Shown piece after piece: positions 44,988 to 58,300 of a stretch of 64,000 nucleotides of DNA. Both the position numbers and the translations under genes were made by a program. The stretch is from Alopecurus myosuroides. Taxonomy: Eukaryota; Streptophyta; Magnoliopsida; Poales; Poaceae. The stretch's first letter is position 1; each line of letters opens with the position of its first letter. Under the pieces are notes generated by a model, which was not told the origin of the DNA, did not search any database, and saw only the letters and a program-made list of their open reading frames with translations. Location: assembly GCA_028641055.1 (NCBI GenBank), contig CM054063.1:179558756-179622755 (forward strand), read 5' to 3'.

Positions 44988-47900
44988 ATGAAAGGTTTTT
45001 TTTGGAACACTGATGGGTTTGGGGATACTGCTAAGCACTTAACTGTCAATGAGATTGTTAGAGAGATGCAATTGGATTTCGTTGCTATCTTGGAAACTGG
45101 TAGGTCTAGTTTTGAACAACGATTATTATCTCACTCGGCAGGGGGTCAAGACTTTTGTTGGTATTGTCTACCACCGCAGGGGAGATCAGGAGGGATACTA
45201 GTTGGTTTCAATAATGCCATTCTGACTATTCAGAATGTTGTTGAGGGGGATTTCTCTATTAAATTTCACTTACGCACGAAGGACGATGGTTTCCTTTGGG
45301 CGTTGGTAGTAGTATATGGGGCTGCTCAAGATGATAAAAAACCAGTTTTTCTGTCAGAACTGGTACGTATTTGTGATAGTGAAACGCGACCTATTTTGGT
45401 AGGTGGCGATTTCAACATTATGAGGAGACCAAATGAAAAGAGCAATGATAATTTTAATACACGATGGCCATCAATATTTAATGTCATTATCGAGAGCCTA
45501 GACCTCAAAGAGTTAGAGATGTCTAGAAGGCAATACACTTGGGTTAGTAGACGAGAAGTAACTACCTATGAGAAGTTAGATCGTGTATTAGCAAGTGTAG
45601 AATGGGAACAAAAATTTCCACTTGTTTCGGTTCAGGCTTTGGCCAGAACAAGATCCGATCATGTACCCTTGTTTGTGGACTCGGGGAGTTCGGTTCACAA
45701 GGGAAATAAGTCAACATTCTCTTTTGAGTTATCTTGGCTTAGATAGGAGGGTTTTTGTGATATGGTTACAAAGGAGTGGTGTCTCAGCAGATGGGTGATT
45801 CACCTATTGAGAGATGGCAAAACAAAATTATACATCTTCGTAGTTTTTTACGGGGATGGGCTAAAAATATGAGTGGGGATTATAAGATTTTGCGGGATAA
45901 GCTTATTCTCTTGATTAATGAGCTACACATAAAAGCCGAGACTATGACTCTTTCTGATGAGGAGAGAAAGTCCAAGAGGGAGGCTGATTTGTATTTAGCT
46001 AAACTTAGAAGAGATGAGGAGTCCAAGTGGGCTCAACGTGCTAAAATGAGGCATATTAAAGAATGGGGGGATAATACAAAATACTTTCACCTAATGGCTA
46101 ATGGAAAACATAGAAAGAAAAAGATCTTTCAACTGGAACAGGATGAAGGGACTATTGTTGGTCAACAGAATCTGCAAGTTTTCATATCTGAATATTACAA
46201 AAAAATTGTTTGGCCCACCTGATGAAACATCTATTTTGCTTGATGAGGGTAGGACTGCTGATCTACCTCAAGTATTTTTAGATGAAAACACTCTTTTAGC
46301 TGCTCCTTTTTCTGAAGAGGAGGTTTTTGAGGCAATCACTCAAATGGAACTTAATAAAGCACCGAGATCAGATGCGTTCCCGGCTGAGTTCTATAAGAAG
46401 TTTTGGGATGTGATTAAGCTTGACACGATGTCCATGTTTGCTCAATTACATGCTGCGGAGTTGCAACTTTATAAGTTGAACTTCGGGGTGATTACTCTTT
46501 TACCTAAGAAGGAGGATGCGGCTAGAATAGAGCAGTATAGACCTATTTGTTTACTTAATGTAAGCTTTAAAAAATTTACTAAGGTCGGGACCAATAGAGT
46601 TACTGCGATTGCGCAGCGTATTATAAAACCTACTCAGTCTGCATTTCTACCTGGTAGAAATATTTTAGAAGGGATAGTGGTGTTGCACGAACTATACATG
46701 AACTTCACACTAAGAAAATGAATGGGGTTTTATTTAAAATTGATTTTGAGAAAGCTTATGACAAGGTCAGTTGGTCCTTCTTGCAACAAACGCTTAGGAT
46801 GAAAGGTTTTTCTCCACAGTGGTGTGACTGGGTAGCGAGGTTTGTTCAGGGAGGGAGTGTTGGTATTAGGGTGAATGATGATGTTGGTCATTATTTCCAA
46901 ACTTTAAAAGGATTAAGACAGGGGGATCCGTTATCTCCTATCTTATTTAATCTCGTTGCTGATATGCTAGCAGTCCTAATTGCTAGGGCAAATGAGGATG
47001 GTAGTGTTGGGAGTCTTGTACCTCATTTGGTGGAAGGGGGGTCTCAATTCTACAATATGCAGATGATACAATACTGTTTCTGGAGCATGACCTCGATAAA
47101 GCAGTCAATATGAAATTAATTCTTTCACTATTCAAACAACTATCTGGACTCAAGATCAATTTCCATAAGAGTGAAATTTTTGTTTTGGTGATGCGGTTCA
47201 GTCTGAGGATGAGTACCGTCAAACTTTTGGGTGTGATGTGGGTCAGTTACCCTTTAAGTACTTGGGCATCCCAATTCACTATAGAAAACTTTTAAACAAA
47301 GAATGGCGTCCGATTGAGGACCGTTTTGAAAACAAACTCAGTGCTTGGATAGGTAAATTACTCTCTTATGGAGATAGATTGGTCCTTATTAATTCAGTAC
47401 TTTCGAGTTTACCTATGTTTTTCTTATCCTTTTTTGAAATACCTATTGGGGTACGGAAAAAATTGGACTTCTTTAGATCTCGCTTCTTTTGGCAGAGCGA
47501 TCAAAAGAAGAAAAAATATAGGTTAACAAGGTGGAATATAATCTGTCGACCCAAAGATCAAGGGGGTTTGGGGATTGAGGTTTTAGAGATAAAAAAAATA
47601 AGAGTCTCCTAAGCAAATGGCTTTATAAACTCCTTACCGAAGAGGGGGTGTGGAGTGAGATACTTCATAGTAAATATATTAAAGATTTACCATTACAACA
47701 GGTGGAAGCAAAGCATACTGACTCACCTTTCTGGAAAGGGTTGATGCGAGTCAAAAGTGATTTCTTTGCACGGGTTCAACACACGTTGGGCGATGGTCAG
47801 ACCATACGTTTCTGGGAGGACGTTTGGTTAGGGGATACTACTTTAGCTGCCCAGTATCCGACTCTCTATAATGTGGTGCGACATAAAGATGCTTATGTTC

Positions 47901-48630
47901 CACATGTCTTATGGAATGATCATCCAAACATTGTGTTCAGAAGAGCGCTAACAGGGGATAAATGGGACGCATGGTTGCATTTAGTTGAACGCTTAATGAA
48001 CATTTCCAACTCTAATAGCCCTGATTATTTTAAGTGGAAATTGACCACGTTTGGTATTTTCTCTGTTAAGTCCTATTATGAGGACCTAATGAATGAAGGG
48101 ACGAAATGTCTGCGTAGATATATATGGAAAATAAAAGTGTCACTTAAGATAAAGAATATTTATGTGGTTCCTTTACCGTAAGGAATTGTTAACGAAAGAT
48201 AATTCGGCTAAACGGAGTTGGACGGGATGCTCAAAGTGTGTTTTCTGTGGTAATCAAGAGACTATTGAACATCTATTTATTTCTTGTGAATTTGCAAAAC
48301 GAATTTGGCGATTGATTCATTTCACTTTTAGTATTAAGTCACCGTCATCGATTAACAATCTGTTTGGGAATTGGTTGGATGGGGTAGATAGAAAGACGAA
48401 AGCTAGTATACGTATTGGTATATGTGCTTTTCTTTGGGCAATTTGAAATTGCAGAAATGATGTTATTTTTAACAAGATGGAACCTGGTCATTTTTTGCAG
48501 GTTGTACACAGAGCCACCAACTGGATCCACCTATGGTCGCTCCTCTCCCCGGAAGAGCAGCGTGGAAGCTTGGATACAGGATGTGCACGATTAATGGCGG
48601 TCGTGCGGGCTACCTTCAGCCAGGGTGGGG
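44988..48630 (+). pseudogene. LINE 2 ORF2 (AP endonuclease and reverse transcriptase), frame-broken
   Basis: The ATG is six bases after the ORF1 stop. Codons 1-252 (44988-45746) are an AP-type endonuclease: FVAILETG, GDFNIMRRP and RSDHVPLF are recognisable. A stop at 45744, a shift near 46205 and another near 46718 interrupt the RT. RT motifs are QYRPICLLNVSFK, TQSAFLPGRNILEG, IDFEKAYDKVSW, LRQGDPLSP and YADD (near 47055-47066). The C-terminal part has the zinc-binding CSKCVFCGNQETIEHLFISC (zf-RVT). At least five breaks rule out activity. The protein would nick target DNA and copy LINE RNA there. Confidence 0.75.
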
Positions 48631-48773
48631 GGCTACACACTAGGGAGTTTCGCTGAGATGTATTTCTTTGGATTAAAACGTTGATACTGGATGATTATTT
48701 AATAAATGAGCCGTGTGCATCCCCTGGATGCAGAGACTGGGTTTTTCGTTTCAAAAAAAAGAAGAAGAGGTGA

Positions 48774-48845
48774 TATCTATTACGAGCTGGTACCTTTGGT
48801 GGCTACATTATTTGTCCAATTATTACAGAAGGACTACATAACCCT
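48774..48845 (+). mobile_element. Remainder of the LINE hit by LINE 2
   Basis: The reading frame ISITSWYLWW continues the frame left of LINE 2 and matches the conserved WYLWWE-type motif near the C-terminus of plant LINE RTs. The end position is a guess from loss of similarity. Confidence 0.5.
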
Positions 48846-49329
48846 AATTGCCCCTCCCCATAGAATAGAAAAGGAAAGAGTACCAAGTCGACCGTGCATG
48901 TCTTTGAAAATTAAGGAAGTCATTGTCAGGCCAGATCGATGATCGCCCCAACCGAGGCTGTTGGTGGAACGTGACTGTGATTCAGTGATTGTATTTTATA
49001 TGATCCATGGCGGCTGAGATAGAGTAAAATTTCTCGGCCGACGTCGTGCGAGGTTCTCGGCACAAGACAGGTAGGCCCAACAAATCGACCACCGCTCCAT
49101 CCCATACTGTCAGAGACATGGGGCCAATCGCAACGAGCGCAGCTGATCGAGACAACCACTCGAACTGGCCCCTGCTCCACTCGAAGAACTGGGTGCAAGT
49201 CCACCCAAGACCACCACCTAGTCCGATTAAACAAACCAGAATCCACGCAAGCGGCTCTTACTACAAGACACGCCCGCCCGCTCCTTGTCTATCTACCTCG
49301 CAAGTGCTAGCTTCCTCCAGCGCGGATCA
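48846..49329 (+). other. 5' flank and probable promoter/5' UTR of the alpha-glucosidase gene
   Basis: No ORF or repeat was recognised. A TTTTATATG box-like sequence lies near 48995 but is too far from the ATG to call. The sequence becomes CT/CA-rich and GC-richer toward 49329, as expected for a cereal 5' UTR. The LINE remnant ends less than 0.5 kb from the start codon. Confidence 0.4.
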
Positions 49330-52300
49330 ATGGCGGTGACATCCATGGTGTGGGTGCCGATACTGGAGGACCGGGTGTTCCGGTTCGACGCGTCCGAGGC
49401 CGCACGCGCGGCGGCCGGGCCCAGCCTGTCCTTCGCCGACTCGTGGCGGCGGGAGGTGGTCGTGCCGCGCGATGGAGTTGACGGCGACGGCCCCGCGGTC
49501 GTGCCGGAGTGCGAGGTGCTAGGCGACGGCGTCCACAAGGTTCTCATCAAGGTACAGTACGGTAATTCACATTTGCTCTTGCAGGCACTCATCACAGAAA
49601 TGCGGTAATACTGTGACGGTGTTTAATCTTACCGGGCACAGCAACGCTTCCATTACAGTAGTACTTCCAAAATACATGAATTAAATATGCATGTTCAGTG
49701 GCGGACGCACACAGGAGAAATTACAAGCCCGGGCAAACAGTGGATTTAAGGGCATAAATTGATTTTATTTTCAATCAATTTACTGTATATATAAATACAC
49801 TACAAATACGCAGTGCGGTCGGCCTGCTGTGCATGTTTTAATCTATATATGCATGCATATTTGGATAAATAGAACTCATGTATTTTGGTCCATAAACTAC
49901 TATAGTACTACTCCATTGATATACTTGTGCATGTGGTGCGGTGGATCGTGTACGTGTGCACTGCATCAAGCTATTTTTGTAGGAATATTTTCAATCTTTG
50001 AATTAAGCTTTTTCGAAAAAGAAACTATTTCAAGAACGGGTTACCTATAGCCGTACGACATATTGACTATTCACAAGTCCCATGGCCTAATAAGTACAAC
50101 AAAACAAATCACACCATAAGCTAAAAAAAAAGCATACACATTTTTTTTTTCATATGGCATATATGCAACACGTCCTTAAACTGACTAACAAATTGCACTT
50201 AAAACAATGACTTTTTGTCTTCGAAAACCAACCTTTTATTGTTTGTAACAATTTTTCTTTCATATGCAAATAACTTTGTCAATGAAAACCACCATTCGTG
50301 TGGTGGTGGAGGCATCTATGCCCACAAAGGATTAAATCCTAGAGCTCACATTTCACATGGCGCGCTTAGTAGAAAATGATGAGATCAATTCTAGTGTTTG
50401 GAAAGAAGACACACTCCAATAGTCCAGTGATTGTATGATTGTACTTAGTTACAAGTATAAGGATCTTCATCAAATTAAGATAACATGCATTACAAAACAC
50501 ACACAAAAATGATACATGTAACAAATACACATAACACTAGTGAACAAGGGCGACATATGATACATGCATGTTGCTAATATTACAAAAAAAAAAATCCACA
50601 TATACAACAACACTCACAACTCACAAGGGTAGCATGTTGCTTTGTAATAGCATGTGCATAACATCAAGAAGTGTATGCGAGGGAAAGTGAAGAAGCCGCC
50701 GAAAAATGAGGGCGGGTTATGATGTCCCATGGGGATAGAAGGACTCTCACTTTAGTATTTTTTTCCCATCAAACCATGGACATGTATGAGTTTCACTTTT
50801 AGTTTCTAGACGTTCTTTTTTTATGACAAGTATCAGTCATAGGTCAACAAGAGTTGAGATTATCCTCGAACATTTATGTGTAAGCGATAATTAATAATGT
50901 TTCTCCTATTGTTTGATCATGCTTCAACATCTTCTATTTGGCATCCCACTGATCTATCAAGACAATAGTCAACATTCATGAGTAATGTTTGCTTTAATCT
51001 CGATTAGTCGAGAGTAAGATGAATTTTTTATTTATATTCCAGTGGCTGGTTCTTTAACAAATAATATGGCTCAAAAAGTAAATATATGTAGTCTTATATT
51101 AATGTGTAAAATTCCTAGCAGCTCCCTTCTGGGACGTCTTTTTACGGCACAGGGGAAGCGAGTGGCCCACTTGAACGAACTGGAAAACGAGTAAGGATGC
51201 CATATGCTTTATGTATTCTTATATTGCTAGTTTCTTAATATTTGTTCATCCTCATGTGGTATCTACCTTTGGTCTCTGTTAGGTTTTCACTTGGAATACA
51301 GATGCATGGGGATATGGGCCAGGAACTACTTCACTATATCAATCACACCCTTGGGTGTTGGCAGTCCTCCCTGATGGGAAGGCTCTTGGTGCCCTAGCTG
51401 ATACTACACAACGTTGTGAGGTACTCCCTCCATCCCAAATAATAAGGTGCCCTTAAATTTTGCTGGTCAACAACGTAATGTTGACCATGATTTGTACTTA
51501 TAATATGTCCATTAAATTGATATAATGATATAAGCAATGAAAGAGTTTGGCAAGAAGAATCCAACATAACCATTAATACATTTTCAATCCATATGATTTA
51601 TCATATATTAGTGATCAAAGTCGAGCATCAAAGACCAGTATAAAAATAAAGTGTCTTATATTTTGATACGGAGGAAATATGTAGTAACTAGAGGCAACTT
51701 TATTTTTTCAAGACACAAGCCTAGAAGATATAGATATAAGTAAATGCTTAAAGTAGCATGTCATATTTGCAATCAGTAGTAATATTTCTATCAAATCTTT
51801 CTCCAATTGTAGTCCTAGGTAGGTATACATGCATGCCAAATATCTGAGGTGCATCATTTTGTATTTCTGCATGTTTTGCTCGAGCTGATGAGTATATGTT
51901 TAACTCGATGACCATATTCTATAACAGATTGACCTGAAAAAAGAATCTATTATAAAGTTTTCTGCCTCATGTGCTTACCCCGTCATTACTTTTGGGCCAT
52001 TTGATACGCCAACTCAAGTGATGACATCCTTGTCCCACGCTATTGGTAGTTATTTTTCTCATCACAAATCTCTGATCTGTATTAGCAATGCCAATTGTTC
52101 ACACACACCAGGAATGCTACACGTTCTTTTTTCAAAATGCATATATATGTTAACTATAGCTGCAATGCCTTTGTCTTCCATGAGGGAAGATCTCTCTTAT
52201 ACATAATATTAAATTCTATTATTACAAAGATGTTAATCATATAAATGTTATGGTACACAGTGAGTCAAATATTTAACTATCAAGTCCTCTATTATTCATT

Positions 52301-55300
52301 ATTCAAGGTATTTAGAGAGTTATTGTATATAGAGCAATATTTACCTGCGTATTTTCTAAGTTATTGTGTTTGAAGTTTATTTTTTCCTTCTGAAATACAT
52401 CATTTATATAAGTGTGACTGTTCTTATTTTTTTCTAATAGAAAACATAACTAGTTGTCCATAACACACAATTGCAATTTTGATGCGAACATTTTTTCATT
52501 TCATCATATCCACTTAAAGATCTAATACGTTTTTTTCCCTATTGTAGGAACCGTGCCCATGCCTTCAAAATGGTCTCTTGGGTATCATCAGTGTCGTTTT
52601 AGCTACATGTCTTCTGAGAGAGTTCTCGAGGTATCATCTAACGGAAGCATAGGCGACAGTCGAAAACCTTCTCTTTAATTATGATGAATGAATATGTGGT
52701 TAGTTTGTTACAACAATATTAGTTTGGTATGTTGGATGCACTACAATTTGAATAAACTAATGAAAACTACGATAGACTAAACACCGCCCCGTGGACTAAA
52801 TGAGAAGTGGCTGGCACACTAGAACCTAATAAAAAGGGTTTGGAAACATGTTCGTGGACTCAAGAAACACGGTGGCATTCTTCTTCTGATTGTTAAGGAG
52901 TATTTTTTAAAGTGTCACAGTTGTATTGATGAGTTGTTATCATAGCATGATACAGTTTTGAGCATTGTGATAAACTTCCTCTTCAAAAATCGTTGTGGTA
53001 AACTTCGTGAGCGAACTGAAATGGAAAGAAGGCATTCCTTAGACCTCTGAATCTTTTCTGGTTGGTGTTCATGCGTTTGGAGAGTTCCATGTATGAAGTT
53101 TGATATGAAACCAAACGTGCCAATACATAGAGTTTGAGGAGTAAACCAACAAAACAGAAACCTTGACTGAAGTAAATTACCAATAAATAGCCTTAACAGA
53201 GAGTAGATCATAATGATGAAAAACTATTTTTTTTGTGGCTTAGGCCTATTAATGTTTTCTAACCTATCAGTTTCAAGATTTACACTGGTTGAGCATTAGG
53301 CTATAATAATCGATTGATTTACCATTACCCCGGATGCAGAAAAAATATTTTGCACCCACAATTTTTTTTTATGTTTCCAAGTCAAAAAAAATTATGTTAC
53401 GTATGTAAATGTGTACGTTCATGTTGATCAATAAAAGAAAAACTCTGCATTAAAAAAATGAGTCATAGCAACATAAAAGTCATAAAACAACATAAATATG
53501 TATATTTTTCATTTTTTAGGGTCACATAAATAAAAAAAATTATGTCAGGTATATGTCTTCTTACGTTCTACTCGACATAAGGAAAACGACAAAATTTACT
53601 TGATGTAAAAATTATGTATGGTTCAAAAGATACAGGGTGTGTGTGTAGAATAACTAACCTATACTCTAGGTGTCAAATATCGCGACCCTGTGTTCTCTCA
53701 TTTTCATGTTGATACTTAGGTATTTTATTACCTTCACATGGTATCAAACCATTTGAGACTTAAACATATGTTACAGATGATATCTTGATGCCACTAATAA
53801 TTTAGTGCCTCCACAGGTTATTAGAACATTTAGACAGAAACGCATCCCTTGCGATGTGGTTTGGATGGATATTGACTATATGAATGGTTTTAGATGCTTC
53901 ACATTTGACAGCGTAAGTGCCCTTCCCTGATAGTTGCTACATGAAAGTAGTATTATTGTACATCTGCACTACATTTCTATGCATGTATGTATATTGCTTC
54001 AAAATGCCATAAAGGGCCTGCATTTATGTCCACCAAAATCCGTCTATTTTATGTAACTCTATCCTATATTAGTGTCATTCTGATTTCTGCGTGCATTGGG
54101 ATAAGTTTGTACCATGGACAATAATTATGTTTCAACTTGATACATTACAGAACCGCTTCCCTGATCCAAAATCTATGGTTGATGATCTTCACGCCATCGG
54201 TTGTAAATCAATCTGGATGCTTGATCCAGGAATCAAGAAAGAGAATGGTTACTTTGTGTATGAAAGTGGTTCAGAAAATGATGTGTGGATTAAAAAGGCA
54301 GACGGTAGCCCATTCATCGGTAGGTTTCGTTGACTTTAATGACTCCTCTGTCATCTAAATGATCTTACCAGGCGAAGATGCCTCTTGTTCTATGATTCCA
54401 GGGGAGGTATGGCCCGGTGACTGTGTTTTCCCTGATTTTACCTGTGAAAGAATCCGCACATGGTGGGCTAGATTAGTGAAGGATTTCATCTCCAACGGCG
54501 TTGATGGAATATGGAATGATATGAATGAGCCTGCTATGACAGTATATGATCTTATCACAATTCATTTGTTCAATCTCATCTTATTTTATATTTCCGCATG
54601 CAAATGGAAGTGATGGTGTCAACTTGCAGACTACTACCAAAACAATGCCTGAAAGCAATATACATAGAGGAGATGCTGATATTGGAGGTGTTCAGAATCA
54701 TTCTTACTATCATAATGTAATGTTTCAGTCGCTTTGGCAATAAGAAGACAGTAGCAATGGAACACGTACAAGTTTTGCTGCTTTGTATGTGATCATGCTT
54801 TCATTCTTATAATTTTCAGGTTTATGGAATGCTAATGGCAAGATCTACTTATGAAGGAATGGCAATGTCCAGTACAGAAAAACGACCATTCGTTCTTACA
54901 CGAGCTGGCTTTATAGGAAGCCAGCGATATGCTGCAACATGGACTGGTGATAATCTGTCGAACTGGGAGCACTTGCACATGAGTCTACCAATGGTTCTTC
55001 AGTTGGTAAGTACAAAATTTATTCTTTTTTTTGTGGGGAAGTACAAAATTTATTCAAGTCCAAGATAGTTTCCTTCCAGAAATGTATCAACACTATCAAG
55101 TGCCAAGTAATTTACCATTATTTACAGTATTTACACAATTCATCTTAAACCAAAAATATATTCAATTGTTTGAATGATATAAGAACACGCCACCGTGAGT
55201 AGAGTTTTATGACCTTAGAGAAACTTATAACTTCTCAATTTTATAGCTGTTGACCATTACCACCTGTACTAGTTGAAACTTCCGGGGTGCTGTTTAATTT

Positions 55301-58300
55301 TACTTTCTTTGCAACTCTGCAAGCCTGTTTCTTGCTTCTGTGTTGCTTTTTTATCAAGTCATTCTCGGTATGTTGACATAAAATAATATCATTATGGAAA
55401 AGTATAATCATGGATAGGGTGATTATTATTGACTTTCCCTGAGGCAACACTTGATTTTGATTGTGAGCCTCCAGCAGAAGATAACTTGGCAATTCTTAGC
55501 CTCCTCTTAGCACTCCTGGACAAAACAAGGATAAAACCATCTACATTGTTCTCCTCCTCCCCCCAACCCAACAGAAGCACTTTATCCCCTTCACCTTGAT
55601 TAGTTGGAGATAACTCCATCTGTTTAGCATCAATACTATGTCTAGCAATTTCCAAATCTCTAATGCGATTAATTTTTTCTAGAGCCATATGCATTATAAC
55701 ATCATCATCAAGACAAGAAAAAGAGTTAATGGTAGAGAGATATGACCAAGGATTTGGTTACCAAACTGAAAAAAATCTCAGGGAGCACCGAGATTTCTGG
55801 CAACCGTGGTTACCGGGAAAATACCGGTTGGTTACCGAACGAGATTTTGATCCAAAATTTAAAATTTGGACTTAAAACATAATTTTTTTATCAAAAATTG
55901 ATTTGAAAATGATGAATTCGGCACAAATTCAAAAGCTCCGGGATTTTTCGACCGATAAACTCATTTACCAAGGTGGCGACAATTTCGGTTACCGGGCGGT
56001 AACCTTGGTATTTCGACCGGTAACCAAATCCCTGGGTATGACAAGCATACATTTGTAGGCACCTAATGATGTGGTTATATCTGATCAGGGTCTCAGTGGT
56101 CAGCCACTGTCGGGTCCTGATATTGGCGGATTTGCTGGAAATGCTACTCCAAGACTTTTTGGAAGATGGATGGGTTTCGGTGCATTGTTTCCATTCTCAC
56201 GTGGCCATTCTGAAGCTGGAACCATTGATCATGAGCCATGGTCCTTCGGTGAAGAGGTACTCTTTCATGTCTCTCACCCACACACATATGTGCACGCATG
56301 CAGACAAACCTTCTAGCTTGGATGCCTTTGTGGGTTTCTTACTTATACGCTACATTTTTTCACTGGAATTATACGTCACATTTTGATACAAAAGTTGTTG
56401 TTATCTCCATTACTATATTTTTCTTAGTATATATGTCAAATTTATAAGTGAGCTTCCTTGTTCATGAGATTAGCATATGTTTCGCAGTTTATTGTATTGC
56501 TCATTTAGCCAAACATCATGATCTATGGGCTATGCACTCTGAGGAAAACTGTTTTTCCCTTCCTAAAATTGGTTACTACTGTGCATATAGTATAGAAGAA
56601 CCTTTTTCATTAATATTGTGTAAATGTTTTACGTGTTCTAATTTATTCATAAACCAAGGTCCCCCCAATGCTTTTCAGTGTTTGTTAATTTCTTAATAAA
56701 GACACCACTGACTATTTCTAACAGTTAATGCATATTTCAGTGTGAAAAAGTTTGTCGTCTCGCTCTACTAAGGCGGTATCGGCTACTGCCACACATCTAC
56801 ACTCTATTTTATGTTTCACATAAAAAGGGTACTCCAGTTGCTACTCCACTTTTCTTTGCTGGTACTAATATCCGCCTCACTATTCACTAATATATATTGA
56901 AGTGTCAGACCCATAGCCTAAGTTAGTTTAGATGTTTATCAGGAATCTACAGGATATAGCAAAATATGGACGTATTTTTTTTCTCTTTTCTTGGTGCTAA
57001 TTGGAACACAGTAATTTCACATTAAGTTTGCAGGAAATAGTTCTCTACCTAATTACTATATGAGACATGTGAAATTCGCACTTGAACAGGCTCTAAAAAA
57101 TGACAGATGATTTAGAACTAGACAATGAAAATATATTTGTGTTCTTCAGGCCCCTATCTCATTGGTGGGGCGGATAGAAGCAGTCTTCTATGGATGAATT
57201 TATTATTTAATACTAAATCATATTCATTACTTTCTTTGTAGATCCACAAGACTTAGAATTGAGAAAAATTGAGACTTCCTTTCTCTTGGGGCCACTTTTA
57301 GTCTGTGCAAGGTAACAATTCACATCAGTGGGAACAATATACCTATTTCCTTCGTTCTCTTGGAAACCAAGATTTTTCTTGTGTACATGAGCCTGCATGT
57401 GTTTTGTGTCGGTAGGATGACATGGCCTTCATCCTTGAGCAAAAAATGCTCAATTTTCTTCCATTCTTATAAGTATATAGAGAAATCAATGGCAAAATAA
57501 TGACTCTCCATCTACATCTAATTTTTCTATGCTTTTGTGTGACTTCAAATGTTCCCATCTTTTGGCAGCACTTTACCTGATAAAGGAGCTCATGAATGTG
57601 CACATGTGTTCCCAAAGGGAATCTGGTTACCTTTTGATTTTGGAGATTCGCACCCTGTAAGTTGGTTGGTAAATTTTTACTGTGCTGCCTTGAAAGAAAA
57701 TTTGGAACTAATTTCATTTATTCACGACTGATGTTATAGGATCTGCCGGAGTTGTATTTAAGAGGTGGAGCAATACTTCCAGTAGGCCTTCCTATTCAGC
57801 ATGTTGGTGAAGCAAGTTTAGAGGATGATTTGTCACTACTGGTTGCACTGGATGAAAATGGTATGTTTCTTTGTTATGTTTAATGCCATCCATAGTTATT
57901 CTTCTCTTATCCCCTTTGTGGAAAGATCTGATCTAGTTATAATTAGTAATGTGTAATTTAGTAAGTACTCATATGTGCTTAAAAAATATAATAACGGAAT
58001 CTGCACTGCATTATTTAGCCCGTTTCCATGTTCAAGATACTGATTTAAAGCCTTGTCATACTGTGCGCATATTTTCTGTTCTTCACCATGACCGCATTGT
58101 TTTACAGGTAAAGCTGAAGGTGTCTTGTTTGAAGATGACGGCGATGGATATGGGTTCACACAGGGAAACTATTTGCTGACATATTATGTCGCGGAAGTCC
58201 ACTCATCGGTGGTTACTGTGAAAGTTCTGAAAACCGAAGGAGGCTGGAAGAGACCAAAGCGTAACTTAAACATAAGTATTTTGCTTGGTGGAGGTGCTAT

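Larger units (their letters stand above)
41433..48761 (+). mobile_element. LINE 2: near full-length L1-type LINE inserted into a LINE
   Basis: The element contains ORF1 (41487-44982 with frame shifts), ORF2 (44988 to about 48630) and a 3' end with CCCCTGGATGCAGAGACTGG followed by an A-rich tail (48753-48763). The flanks AAGAAAGGAGGTGA (41419-41432) and AAGAAGAGGTGA (48762-48773) are a slightly decayed target duplication. Several stops and frame changes make it inactive. Confidence 0.8.

Noticed and set aside
49285..49329. Upstream in-frame ATG (MSIYLASASF...) as the start of the alpha-glucosidase
   Set aside because: Homologues begin close to the V-W-x-P-[IV]-L-E-D motif, which follows the ATG at 49330. 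The extra residues look like translated 5' UTR.
56066..56386. 106-codon ORF overlapping exon 11 of the alpha-glucosidase
   Set aside because: It is out of frame with the GH31 motifs; the true frame through 56089-56256 gives [11 protein letters not shown].
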